This document shows positions 1 to 7,149 of a stretch of 13,565 nucleotides of DNA, piece by piece (positions within the stretch are counted from its first letter, which is position 1; each line of letters begins with the position of its first letter). This stretch comes from Pseudaeromonas sp041441555 (GTDB lineage: Bacteria > Pseudomonadota > Gammaproteobacteria > Enterobacterales > Aeromonadaceae): positions 1 to 13,565 of the forward strand of contig JASDSW010000065.1 of NCBI GenBank assembly GCA_041441555.1, in the 5' to 3' direction. Made by a program: the position numbers and the translations under genes. The notes beneath the pieces are model-generated. The model searched no databases and had not been told where the DNA came from. It saw only the letters and a program-made list of their open reading frames with translations.

Positions 1-73
1 GCTCCGGGGCGTTTCGGCCCGGCTAACACCGCTGCAGCATTCTCTCAAGGAATGCCTGCCTTGCCGTGTCAGC
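1..73 (-). other. 5' leader of a ribosomal RNA operon (partial, leaves the window)
   Basis: Read on the minus strand, the stretch after the P1-like promoter begins with CTGACACGG, as I remember for the E. coli rrnB leader. It then contains a stem-loop, GCATTC-7 nt-GAATGC (37-55), at the place where the E. coli leader also has a hairpin. No open frame or mature 16S sequence is visible, so only the start of the leader is here. The assignment rests on remembered similarity to rrn leaders plus the promoter next to it. The 16S gene itself would have to lie left of position 1. Confidence 0.6.
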
Positions 74-81
74 GAGGCGGC

Positions 82-109
82 ATTATAGGGAGTTCGAACG
101 GTCGCGCAA
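82..109 (-). promoter_or_regulatory. rRNA-type P1 promoter with UP-like element
   Basis: On the minus strand there is a -35 TTGCGC (104-109), a 16-bp spacer and a perfect -10 TATAAT (82-87). The -10 sits inside CTCCCTATAATG and is followed by a GC-rich discriminator. The 16-bp spacer, the CTCCC before the -10 and the GC-rich discriminator are hallmarks of stringently controlled gammaproteobacterial rrn P1 promoters. Positions 111-132, just upstream of the -35, carry two T-rich tracts suited to an UP element. By alignment to rrnB P1, transcription would start near 73. Together with the terminator at 251-287 this accounts for the gene-free stretch 1-308. Confidence 0.7.
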
Positions 110-195
110 GCGAAAATCGACAAAATAGTAGCTAACACAGCGCGTTCGCGCATTTATCCAGCATATTGGTCAAAAACAGGCTAATTCGCCCCCTG

Positions 196-217
196 TTCTT
201 CTCCTCTTCTTCTCCTC
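196..217. repeat. Perfect 11-bp tandem repeat, pyrimidine tract
   Basis: The unit TTCTTCTCCTC occurs twice back to back (196-206 and 207-217) with no mismatch. It makes an all-pyrimidine run on the plus strand, between the rplI terminator and the rRNA-type promoter. No function can be assigned. It lies about 90 bp upstream of the P1 -35. Confidence 0.8.
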
Positions 218-250
218 GCCAAAAGCGTGCAATATCTGATTTCGTTTATA

Positions 251-287
251 ACGAAAAACAAAAAGCCCACGCGAGGTGGGCTTTTTT
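251..287 (-). terminator. Rho-independent terminator of rpsF-rpsR-rplI
   Basis: A stem of about 11 bp (260-270 with 276-286; core GCCCAC/GTGGGC) encloses a 5-nt loop. On the minus strand the stem is followed by a T-rich run. It lies about 20 bp past the rplI stop. A T-run on the plus side (282-287) makes it bidirectional in form, but only the minus-strand operon reaches it. Confidence 0.9.
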
Positions 288-308
288 AGAACAAGCGATG
301 ATCCGTAA

Positions 309-761
309 TTACTTGGCAGCAACTACGTTGATCTTCACGCTGGTCTTAACGTCAGCGTGAACTTGTACAGCGATATCATATTCGCCAGTGTAGCGCAGAG
401 CGCCTTCCGGCATACGGATTTCGCTCTTGGCAACAGCAACACCGGCAGCAGTGATGGCATCAGCCACGTCACGAGTACCGATAGAGCCGAACAGCTTGCC
501 TTCGTCGCCAGACTTGGACTCGATGGTCACATTTTCCAGGGCTTCGATTTGAGCGGCACGAGCTTGAGCAGCAGCCAGAACGTCAGCCAGCTTGGCTTCC
601 AGTTCAGCGCGACGAGCTTCGAACATCTCTACGTTAGCCTTGGTGGCCATAACAGCCTTACCTTGCGGGATCAGGTAGTTACGAGCGAAACCGCTCTTAA
701 CTTCTACCGTGTCACCCAGACCACCCAGACGGGCGATTTTGTCGAGCAGAATTACTTGCAT
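309..761 (-). CDS. rplI: 50S ribosomal protein L9
   Basis: L9 is a 23S rRNA-binding protein at the base of the L1 stalk that helps suppress frameshifting. The 150-residue product matches the usual length of about 149. It opens with MQVILLDKIARLGGLGD, then the glycine-rich GFARNYLIPQGKA segment of the N-terminal RNA-binding domain. The long connecting helix is FEARRAELEAKLADVLAAA, and the C-terminal domain contains GKLFGSIGTRDVADA. The start is supported by a purine-rich GAGGAAAGG element directly upstream. It is the last gene of the rpsF-rpsR-rplI operon, 41 bp after rpsR, and is followed by the terminator at 251-287. Nothing unusual. Confidence 0.98.
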   Translation of the reverse strand: MQVILLDKIARLGGLGDTVEVKSGFARNYLIPQGKAVMATKANVEMFEARRAELEAKLADVLAAAQARAAQIEALENVTIESKSGDEGKLFGSIGTRDVADAITAAGVAVAKSEIRMPEGALRYTGEYDIAVQVHADVKTSVKINVVAAK

Positions 762-802
762 TACCTTTCCTCGGTTAATGTTGAGTTAGGCCAGGTGCCA
801 AA

Positions 803-1033
803 TCACTTGTTGTGCAGATCGGTGTAAGGCAGCAGAGCCAGGTAACGGGCACGCTTGATGGCGCGGGCCAGTTGACGCTGATACTTGGCGCGGGTACCGG
901 TGATGCGGCTCGGTACGATCTTGCCAGATTCAGTGATGTAGTTCTTCAGGGTCAGGGTATCTTTGTAATCGATCTCGGTGACGCCTTCAGCGGTGAAGCG
1001 GCAGAACTTGCGACGACGGAAATAACGTGCCAT
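803..1033 (-). CDS. rpsR: 30S ribosomal protein S18
   Basis: S18 is a small basic protein of the 30S platform that binds 16S rRNA as a heterodimer with S6. The 76-residue product begins MARYFRRRKFCRFTAEG and contains the signature ITESGKIVPSRITGT followed by the basic helix QLARAIKRARYLALLPY. It is almost identical to the E. coli protein as I remember it. GAGGATAA precedes the ATG at Shine-Dalgarno distance. It lies only 30 bp after rpsF, so the priB gene that separates these two in E. coli is absent here. Its partner S6 is encoded just upstream in the same operon. Confidence 0.98.
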   Translation of the reverse strand: MARYFRRRKFCRFTAEGVTEIDYKDTLTLKNYITESGKIVPSRITGTRAKYQRQLARAIKRARYLALLPYTDLHNK

Positions 1034-1063
1034 TTGCGGTTATCCTCTTAATAGTCTCTGGAA

Positions 1064-1441
1064 TTACTCAGCGGCTTCAGATACATCATCAGCACGGTCA
1101 TCACGACGGCCTTGACGTTCTTCGCGGGCCTTAGCCATCGGAGAGGCTTCGGTCACAGCGTTCTTAGTACGCATGATCAGATTGCGGATAACTGCGTCGT
1201 TGTAGCGGAAGTTAGACTCCAGCTCGTCGATCACAGCTTGCTCAGCTTCGACGTTCATCAGAACGTAGTGGGCCTTGTGCAGCTTGTCGATTGGGTAAGC
1301 CAGTTGACGACGGCCCCAATCTTCCAGGCGGTGGATCTTGCCACCAGACTTCTCGATGGCGCCAGTGTAGCGCTCGATCATGCCAGCAACTTGTTCGCTC
1401 TGGTCCGGGTGAACCATGAAGACGATTTCGTAGTGACGCAT
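1064..1441 (-). CDS. rpsF: 30S ribosomal protein S6
   Basis: S6 pairs with S18 on the platform of the small subunit. The 125-residue protein begins MRHYEIVFMVHPDQSEQV and contains HRLEDWGRRQLAYPI and KAHYVLMNVEA. It ends in a charged tail rich in Arg, Asp and Glu, where E. coli S6 carries sites for post-translational glutamate addition by RimK. The start at 1441 is chosen because it matches the family N-terminus and has AAGGAG at ideal spacing. The longer frame from 1486 would add 15 non-homologous residues spanning the leader. First gene of the operon; the hairpin at 1456-1489 just upstream is a candidate S6:S18 autoregulatory site. Confidence 0.98.
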   Translation of the reverse strand: MRHYEIVFMVHPDQSEQVAGMIERYTGAIEKSGGKIHRLEDWGRRQLAYPIDKLHKAHYVLMNVEAEQAVIDELESNFRYNDAVIRNLIMRTKNAVTEASPMAKAREERQGRRDDRADDVSEAAE

Positions 1442-1455
1442 GGATTGCTCCTTAC

Positions 1456-1489
1456 GGTTTAGTAGCCCCCGTCTCGGCTCAGTCAAACC
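1456..1489 (-). promoter_or_regulatory. Candidate S6:S18-binding leader hairpin of rpsF
   Basis: In the rpsF leader (minus strand), GGTTT (1485-1489) can pair with AAACC (1456-1460), and an inner AGCC (1476-1479) with GGCT (1464-1467). A CCG triplet sits at the inner stem, and a second CCG lies at its base directly before the Shine-Dalgarno sequence. Autoregulation of rpsF by an S6:S18 complex bound to a CCG-containing leader structure is known in bacteria. Assigning this hairpin to that family is inference from position and pairing only. Confidence 0.45.
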
Positions 1490-1543
1490 ATCGAGGGCAA
1501 GGAACTTAAAGTATGTTTTTTTGACTGACTTTTGAGGCGCGCA

Positions 1544-1549
1544 ATTTTA
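1544..1549 (-). promoter_or_regulatory. Probable -10 of the rpsF operon promoter
   Basis: The minus strand reads TGCG-TAAAAT followed by GCGCGCC. This is a good -10 with an extended TGnn-like element and a GC-rich discriminator typical of stringently controlled ribosomal-protein promoters. The only good -35-like hexamer, TTGATT (1571-1576), is 21 bp away, so the -35 is uncertain. Confidence 0.5.
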
Positions 1550-1633
1550 CGCAGCAGCGAGAGGGAACGCAATCAAAATTTGACCAGAGAGGCAAATGCA
1601 CCAAGCTCGTGTGCGTCTGCCATCCATGGCGGC

Positions 1634-2371
1634 TTAGGAGCGCCGTTGCCGGACCGCTTCAAACAGGCAGACACCGGTCGCCACCGAGACGTTGAGGCTC
1701 GAGACCGCGCCCGCCATCGGAATGCTGATCAGTTCATCGCAATGTTCACGGGTCAGACGGCGCATCCCAGCCCCCTCGGCTCCCATCACCAAGGCCAAAG
1801 GCCCGGTGAGTTTGCTCTGGTACAAATCATGGTCCGCTTCACCGGCGGTACCGACCACCCACACCCCGCGTTCCTGCAATTCCCGCAGAGTCCGCGCCAG
1901 GTTGGTCACCTGGATGAACGGAACCGTTTCGGCCGCCCCACAAGCCACCTTGCGGGCAGTTCCGGTTAACGTAACCGATTTGTCGCGCGGCACGATCAAG
2001 GCGTGGACCCCCGCCGCATCGGCATTGCGCAGGCAGGCGCCGAGATTGTGCGGATCCGTCACTCCATCCAGGATCAGTAAGAAGGGTTGTTGTTGCTGGT
2101 CCAGCAACGCCCAGAGATCCTGCTCATCATATTTTTTGCCTTCGCGGATGCGGGCGATGATCCCCTGGTGAATGGCCCCTTCCGCCTTGTCATCCAGGGT
2201 CTTTCGGGTCACCAGTTGGATGCTGACACCGCAGCGTTGCAGCTCATTGATCAATGGCAGCAACCGCTCATCCTCGCGTCCTTTAAGTACCCAGGCTTCA
2301 AGAAAACGCTCCGGTTGGCGCTCTAACAGCGCGCTGACGGCGTGAATGCCGTAGATCAGTTCATGACTCAC
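1634..2371 (-). CDS. rlmB: 23S rRNA (guanosine-2'-O)-methyltransferase RlmB
   Basis: RlmB uses S-adenosylmethionine to 2'-O-methylate G2251 in the peptidyl-transferase P loop of 23S rRNA. It is a dimeric SPOUT enzyme. The 245-residue product starts MSHELIYGIHAVSALLERQ, the N-terminal substrate-binding domain. The SPOUT domain follows with its three motifs: DPHNLGACLRNADAAG, LALVMGAEGAGMRRLT and SIPMAGAVSSLNVSVATG, which form the trefoil-knot cofactor site. Length and sequence follow E. coli RlmB closely. AAAGGATC precedes the ATG. It lies downstream of rnr on the same strand, as in many gammaproteobacteria. A terminator-like hairpin between the two genes (2510-2544) suggests at least partly separate transcription. 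Confidence 0.97.
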   Translation of the reverse strand: MSHELIYGIHAVSALLERQPERFLEAWVLKGREDERLLPLINELQRCGVSIQLVTRKTLDDKAEGAIHQGIIARIREGKKYDEQDLWALLDQQQQPFLLILDGVTDPHNLGACLRNADAAGVHALIVPRDKSVTLTGTARKVACGAAETVPFIQVTNLARTLRELQERGVWVVGTAGEADHDLYQSKLTGPLALVMGAEGAGMRRLTREHCDELISIPMAGAVSSLNVSVATGVCLFEAVRQRRS

Positions 2372-2509
2372 GTTGGGATCCTTTTATTCGGGCGCAACAC
2401 CCATGACTCAGGTTGCGCATCATTCTATCTCGGCTCGACCTGCGATGCCCGGCCGGCGCCGCTCCGGGAATGCGGCCACACTAGCCGCTCATGCTGGCAA
2501 GAGATGGCT

Positions 2510-2544
2510 AAAACAAATGACGCCCCACCCGAAAGTGGAGCGTC
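2510..2544 (-). terminator. Rho-independent terminator after rnr
   Basis: On the minus strand GACGC-T-CCAC pairs with GTGG-G-GCGTC (2519-2544) around a short loop. The stem is followed by ATTTGTTTT. It begins about 30 bp after the rnr stop and lies before rlmB, so it would end or attenuate rnr transcripts. Confidence 0.8.
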
Positions 2545-2573
2545 AAGAGCAAACGGCAGTGGCTGCCTGATTG

Positions 2574-5021
2574 CTAGACGTGCTTCTTGCCGCCCTTACG
2601 TTCAGCAGATTTTCCCGATTTGGATTTGCTGCGACGACGCTTCTTGCCGCTCGGCTCGCTCGCCTCACTCTTGCTCGCCGACTTCCGGCCGCTGGATTTG
2701 CCTCGTCCGGACTTGTCTGCCCCCTGTTGCTCGGCCTTATGTTCCCGACGACGAGCGGCCTTGGCTTTTTCGCCCTTGATAGCTTCAAGCTTCTCGATCT
2801 GCTTCTTGGCGTCCTTACCCTTGAACAGGAACGGATCTTCCAGCAACTGGAAATCGATCTTGCGGTCATCAAGATTGACCCCCATCACCTTGACCCGCAC
2901 CTTGTCGCCGAGTCGATAGACGCGGCGGAAGTTCTCGCCAATCAAGGTCTGACGGGCCGCATCAAACTGGTAATAGTCATTGCCCAGGGTACTGATGTGC
3001 ACCAGGCCATCGATGTGCAAGTCGGCCAGCCGCACAAACATGCCAAACCCGGTCACTCCGGAAATCACGCCGGCCATCTCTTCGCCCACATGATCCTGCA
3101 TGTATTCACACTTGAGCCAATCGGCCACATCCCGGGTCGCGTCATCGGCGCGCCGCTCGGTCATCGAGCAGTGCTCACCCATGGGTGCCATCTCGTCATA
3201 GAGATAGTTATACCCACCGGTCGGCGTCCACTTGTGCTTGGGATTCCCCTTCTCCTTGGCCAGCTGATACTTGATGGCACGATGCAGCAACAAGTCGGGA
3301 TAGCGGCGGATCGGCGAGGTGAAGTGCGCATAGGACTTCAACGCCAAACCGAAGTGGCCGACGTTGTCGGCACTGTACTGCGCCTGGGACATGGAGCGCA
3401 GCAGCATGGTGTTGATCAGCTCAACGTCGGGACGATCCTTGACCAGCTCGGCCAACTCGGCGAAATCTTTCGGCGCCGGCTCCAGACCACCCTTCAGTTC
3501 GAGCCCTAATTCACCGAGGAATTGGCGGAAGGTATCGAGCTTGAGCTCACCCGGCCGTTCATGGATCCGGAACAGGGTCTCGGCTTCGCACTTCTCGATG
3601 TAGCGAGCCGCCGCCACGTTGGCCAGGATCATGCATTCTTCGATCAGCTTGTGAGCATCATTGCGCACCAGCGGGACTATGCGTTCGATCTTGCGCTGGG
3701 CATTGAAGATGAAGCGAGTCTCGTCGCTTTCAAACTCGACCGCCCCGCGGACATGACGCGCCGCCTTGAGCGCCTGATACAGCTTGTGCAGCTCTTCGAT
3801 ATGCCCCACCAGAGGTTCATATTGCTGGCGCAGCTTGGGATCGCCGTCGAGGATCGCGGCCACCTTGGTATAGGTCAGCCGTGCGTGGGAGTTCATCACC
3901 GCCTCGAAGAACTTGTAGCCGGACATGCGACCCGTTTCGCTGATAGTCATCTCGCAGACCATGCAGAGGCGATCGACCTGCGGATTCAGGGAGCAGAGGC
4001 CGTTGGAGAGCACCTCCGGCAGCATGGGGATCACATTCTCCGGGAAGTAGACAGAGTTGCCACGGTTGTGGGCTTCCAGATCCAGCGCCTTGCCATGACG
4101 GACATAGTAGGAGACATCGGCAATCGCCACCCAAAGCCGCCAGCCACCGGAGCGTTTACGCTCGCAGAAGACGGCATCATCGAAGTCGCGGGCATCCTCG
4201 CCATCGATGGTCATCAGGGGCAACTGACGCAGATCGAAGCGACCCTGCTTGGCCTGTTCGGGGACCTCTTCGGTCAGATCCTTGATCTCCTCCAGCACCT
4301 CGGCGGGCCAGACATGGGGAATGCCGTAGTTGCGGATCGCCACTTCGATCTCCATCCCCGGATCCATGTGGTCACCCAGGACTTCGAGGATTTCACCGAC
4401 CGCATTCATGCGACCCGAAGGGCGCTGGGTGATACGCACCACCACCATCTGGCTCTGGCGCGCCCCCTGGTTCATGCCCGGCGGGATCAGGATATCCTGA
4501 CCGATGCGGCTATCGTCCGGCACCACGAAGCTGACGTCGTTTTCGATGAAGAAACGACCGACGATATCCATATCGCGCGACTGTAGCAGGCGCACCAGCC
4601 GCGCCTCGCGCCGACCACGGGGATCCAGACCGGTCGGTTGCACCAGCACGTAGTCGCCATGCAGCAGGCGATCCATCTCGCGCGGAGGCAGGTAGAGATC
4701 CTCCCCGCCCTCATCGGGACGCAAAAAGCCAAACCCATCCTTGTGGCCCAGCACGGTTCCCTTCACCAGATTCATCTTCTCCGGCAGGGCATAGGCCTTG
4801 GCTCGCGTGAAGACCAACTGGCCATCGCGCTCCATGGCGCGCAGACGGCGGCGCAGGGCCTCTTCCTGTTCTTCGCCTTCCAGTTTCAATAACCGGGTCA
4901 ACTCGTCACGGGAGACGGGAGTACGCTGTTTTTCAATCAGGGCGAGGATGGCTTCACGGCTGGGGATGGGGTTTTCATACTTTTGTGCTTCGCGTTCACG
5001 GAAAGGATCCGAAATGGACAT
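2574..5021 (-). CDS. rnr: Ribonuclease R (3'-5' exoribonuclease)
   Basis: RNase R processively degrades structured RNA from the 3' end and takes part in rRNA quality control and tmRNA-linked mRNA decay. The 815-residue product has the full family layout: winged-helix region (about 20-85), cold-shock domains (about 85-240), RNB catalytic domain (about 260-620), S1 domain (about 643-730) and a Lys/Arg-rich tail to the end. The catalytic run IDGEDARDFDDAV holds D273, D279, D281 and D282, matching the metal-binding aspartates of E. coli RNase R. The start at 5021 (MSISDPFRERE) has an AAGG Shine-Dalgarno. A longer frame from 5084 would translate through the probable -10 and adds unrelated hydrophobic residues. 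It diverges from the diguanylate cyclase gene. Confidence 0.96.
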   Translation of the reverse strand: MSISDPFREREAQKYENPIPSREAILALIEKQRTPVSRDELTRLLKLEGEEQEEALRRRLRAMERDGQLVFTRAKAYALPEKMNLVKGTVLGHKDGFGFLRPDEGGEDLYLPPREMDRLLHGDYVLVQPTGLDPRGRREARLVRLLQSRDMDIVGRFFIENDVSFVVPDDSRIGQDILIPPGMNQGARQSQMVVVRITQRPSGRMNAVGEILEVLGDHMDPGMEIEVAIRNYGIPHVWPAEVLEEIKDLTEEVPEQAKQGRFDLRQLPLMTIDGEDARDFDDAVFCERKRSGGWRLWVAIADVSYYVRHGKALDLEAHNRGNSVYFPENVIPMLPEVLSNGLCSLNPQVDRLCMVCEMTISETGRMSGYKFFEAVMNSHARLTYTKVAAILDGDPKLRQQYEPLVGHIEELHKLYQALKAARHVRGAVEFESDETRFIFNAQRKIERIVPLVRNDAHKLIEECMILANVAAARYIEKCEAETLFRIHERPGELKLDTFRQFLGELGLELKGGLEPAPKDFAELAELVKDRPDVELINTMLLRSMSQAQYSADNVGHFGLALKSYAHFTSPIRRYPDLLLHRAIKYQLAKEKGNPKHKWTPTGGYNYLYDEMAPMGEHCSMTERRADDATRDVADWLKCEYMQDHVGEEMAGVISGVTGFGMFVRLADLHIDGLVHISTLGNDYYQFDAARQTLIGENFRRVYRLGDKVRVKVMGVNLDDRKIDFQLLEDPFLFKGKDAKKQIEKLEAIKGEKAKAARRREHKAEQQGADKSGRGKSSGRKSASKSEASEPSGKKRRRSKSKSGKSAERKGGKKHV

Positions 5022-5061
5022 AGGGCGGGCCTTGCTCAGGTATATGGGACATGTTGCGAAA

Positions 5062-5067
5062 AGTATA
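5062..5067 (-). promoter_or_regulatory. Probable -10 of the rnr promoter
   Basis: The minus strand has TATACT (5 of 6 consensus bases) about 41 bp upstream of the chosen rnr start. No convincing -35 is present at 16-18 bp. It lies inside the longer reading frame, which favours the shorter start. Confidence 0.4.
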
Positions 5068-5098
5068 ACGAATGCACAGGACAAATAGCACGGTCTGT

Positions 5099-5127
5099 TT
5101 CACTCAGAGCAGGCCGCAGGCTATTAT
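5099..5127 (+). promoter_or_regulatory. Putative sigma70 promoter of the diguanylate cyclase gene
   Basis: TTCACT (5099-5104; 4 of 6) and TATTAT (5122-5127; 5 of 6) are separated by exactly 17 bp, predicting a start near 5134 and a leader of about 30 nt. Confidence 0.5.
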
Positions 5128-5164
5128 GGAGGCACTTACGACCCTTTTTGCTGTGTGAGTCGCC

Positions 5165-6187
5165 ATGGCCAACGAGAGCTTCACGCAATCCACTGCCTAT
5201 TTGAAACAGGCAGTTCCTCTGATGATCAAGTACCAGATCCCGACCACGCCCACCAATTACGCCCTCTGGTACACCTATGTTGCCCAGACCAATCCGCAAT
5301 TGAATGAGGCGGTCGACAAGACGATTCAGAGTTCCGGGAGCTGCTCTCCTCTCTCTAGCGAACTGCTCTATCAGCAACATCTGGCAGCCCAGACCGAGCG
5401 CAACGTCGACACCATGAAGCAGAGCCTGGAGGCGATGGTGAGCGAAATCAACGCCTCGATGCAGGATACCATCAGCGGAACCGGCGAATTCCAGGCCATG
5501 CTCGACAAGAGCTTCTCCCGTCTGATGCGCCTGGATGACGAAGGGCTCTCCATCGATGAGACCATGGGGCTGGTGCGTGAACTGGTTCAAGGCTCCCGTC
5601 ACATCAGCCAATCCACGCGGCAATTTCACAGCCAGCTGAGCGAGGCGGAAAAAGAGATCGCCGAGCTCAAGAGCAAGCTGCAGCAGAGCCGGGAAGAGGC
5701 ATTGCATGATGCACTGACCGGCCTGCTCAACCGTCGCGCCTTCGATCGAGAGTTGGAACACCTGCTGTCGCTGGCCCAACCATTTGCGGTGATCATTCTG
5801 GATATCGACCGCTTCAAGAGCATCAACGATGGCTTCGGCCACGTATTCGGCGATCAGGTGCTCAAGGCCATCGCTCGCCGCGTGAAGGACAGTTGCAAGA
5901 ATGGCGAGCGCCCTTTCCGCATCGGTGGAGAGGAGATCGCCATCCTACTGCCGGGTCGCACCCTGTTGATCGCCCGGCAATTTGCCGAGGCGCTGCGCCG
6001 GGCCGTGGAAAAGATCTGCGTCAAGGATCGCCGTAGCGGGCAAAATCTCAATGCCCTCAGCGCCTCGTTCGGGGTAGCGGAATATCAGAGCCAGGATGAT
6101 TACGAATCCATCATGCGGCGCACCGACGAGCAGCTCTACCGCGCCAAGGAGCTTGGCCGCAATCGGGTCATGCCCATGTCGCTCTGA
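5165..6187 (+). CDS. Soluble GGDEF diguanylate cyclase
   Basis: Predicted to condense two GTP into cyclic di-GMP, the second messenger for biofilm and motility. The 340-residue protein has no membrane segment or signal peptide. Residues 1-170 form a helical domain with the run KYQIPTTPTNYALWYTYV, a type seen in front of GGDEF domains. A heptad-like stretch rich in Glu, Lys and Gln (about 150-180) probably drives dimerisation. The GGDEF domain starts at D182 (DALTGLLNRRAF), has the metal-binding D213-I-D215 run, and carries the signature GGEEI at 254-258 with catalytic Glu retained and Ile for Phe. The inhibitory RxxD site is replaced by KNGE (245-248). No strong Shine-Dalgarno precedes the ATG. 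I cannot assign a specific gene name. Confidence 0.93.
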   Translation: MANESFTQSTAYLKQAVPLMIKYQIPTTPTNYALWYTYVAQTNPQLNEAVDKTIQSSGSCSPLSSELLYQQHLAAQTERNVDTMKQSLEAMVSEINASMQDTISGTGEFQAMLDKSFSRLMRLDDEGLSIDETMGLVRELVQGSRHISQSTRQFHSQLSEAEKEIAELKSKLQQSREEALHDALTGLLNRRAFDRELEHLLSLAQPFAVIILDIDRFKSINDGFGHVFGDQVLKAIARRVKDSCKNGERPFRIGGEEIAILLPGRTLLIARQFAEALRRAVEKICVKDRRSGQNLNALSASFGVAEYQSQDDYESIMRRTDEQLYRAKELGRNRVMPMSL

Positions 6188-6210
6188 GCGCGGCCATGCT
6201 CGGTCGATCT

Positions 6211-6237
6211 CAAGGCGCATTTCGCGCCTTGTTTTTT
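6211..6237 (+). terminator. Rho-independent terminator of the diguanylate cyclase gene
   Basis: A perfect 8-bp stem, CAAGGCGC (6211-6218) with GCGCCTTG (6224-6231), has a 5-nt loop and is followed by six T residues. The T tract overlaps the stop codon of convergent oxyR (6236-6238). Confidence 0.93.
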
Positions 6238-7135
6238 AGGTGCGGAAGGCTGGTTGCATCTGTTGGCGGATCCACTCCGCCAGCTGTTCGTAGCGGGCCC
6301 GCAGCGGTGAACCGGGTCGGTAGACCATGCCAATGGTCCGGGTCGGCACCGGCTCGCAGCAAGGCACATAGCAGACCCCATCTCGACAGCGCTCACTGGG
6401 CACCGCCAACTGTGGCAGCAGCGTGATGCCGGCTCCGGCGGCCACCATGTTACGCAGGGTCTCCAGACTGGTCGCCCGGAAGTGAGAATCCTCCTTGGCG
6501 CCGGCGGCAAAACAAAAGCCCAGCGCCTGGTCACGCAGACAGTGACCATCCTCCAGCATCAACAGCCGATGTCCGGCCAACTCCGACAGCGACACCTGCT
6601 CCCGCGCCTGCCACTCATGTTCGCTGGGCACCGCCAACACCATCGCCTCCTCAAACAGCGGCAATTCGACGAAGGCGGCAGTCTCTTTGACCAGGGCCAG
6701 AATGGCGCAATCGATCGAGCCACTCTCCAGCTGTGCGACGATCTGATGGGTCTGTGCCTCATGCAGATAGAACTCTAGCTTGGGGAAATCGTGCCGCAAG
6801 CCGGGAATTAAATGGGGTAACAGGTAGGGACCGACGGTCGGGATCAGCCCCAGATGCAGGGGGCCACTCATCTGCTCGCCGTGGCAACCGGCCATCTCGC
6901 GAAAGCGCTGAGCCTCGCTCAGCACCTTGCGCGCCTGGGCTACCAGCTCCAATCCTGCCTGGGTAAACAGCACCTTGCGGCTGGTGCGCTCCAGAAATAC
7001 CACCCCCAGCTCCTGCTCCAACTTGCGGATCTGATTGCTCAAGGTGGGCTGGCTGACAAAGCAACGCTCGGCCGCCCGCCGAAAATGGCCCTCTTCGGCC
7101 AAAGCCACCAGGTATTCCAGATCCTTAAAATTCAT
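6236..7135 (-). CDS. oxyR: Hydrogen-peroxide sensing regulator OxyR
   Basis: OxyR is a LysR-family tetrameric regulator that H2O2 activates through a disulfide, switching on peroxide-defence genes. The 299-residue protein has the N-terminal winged helix (MNFKDLEYLVALAEEGHFRR, then VSQPTLSNQIRKLE). The sensing loop GHCLRDQALGFC follows, with both redox cysteines at the E. coli positions, Cys199 and Cys208. The motif RATSLETLRNMVAAGAGITLLP is also conserved. It is about six residues shorter at the C-terminus than E. coli OxyR. AAGGGG precedes the ATG. It diverges from a peroxiredoxin-glutaredoxin gene and shares its control region, including the OxyR-type site at 7150-7186, which implies autoregulation. 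Its stop lies inside the T tract of the convergent gene's terminator. Confidence 0.97.
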   Translation of the reverse strand: MNFKDLEYLVALAEEGHFRRAAERCFVSQPTLSNQIRKLEQELGVVFLERTSRKVLFTQAGLELVAQARKVLSEAQRFREMAGCHGEQMSGPLHLGLIPTVGPYLLPHLIPGLRHDFPKLEFYLHEAQTHQIVAQLESGSIDCAILALVKETAAFVELPLFEEAMVLAVPSEHEWQAREQVSLSELAGHRLLMLEDGHCLRDQALGFCFAAGAKEDSHFRATSLETLRNMVAAGAGITLLPQLAVPSERCRDGVCYVPCCEPVPTRTIGMVYRPGSPLRARYEQLAEWIRQQMQPAFRT

Positions 7136-7149
7136 CGCCGCCCCTTTTG

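Noticed and set aside
166..360. Small plus-strand frame of 64 codons
   Set aside because: It runs through the rplI terminator and the 3' end of rplI, has no ribosome binding site, and its composition reflects the pyrimidine repeat.
3522..4586. Open frame of 354 codons on the plus strand
   Set aside because: It lies wholly antisense to the well-supported rnr gene, shows no family motif, and is rich in His, Asp and Ile as expected from antisense of GC-rich coding DNA.
5036..5842. Open frame of 268 codons on the minus strand
   Set aside because: Antisense to the diguanylate cyclase gene and its promoter region; no domain recognised.
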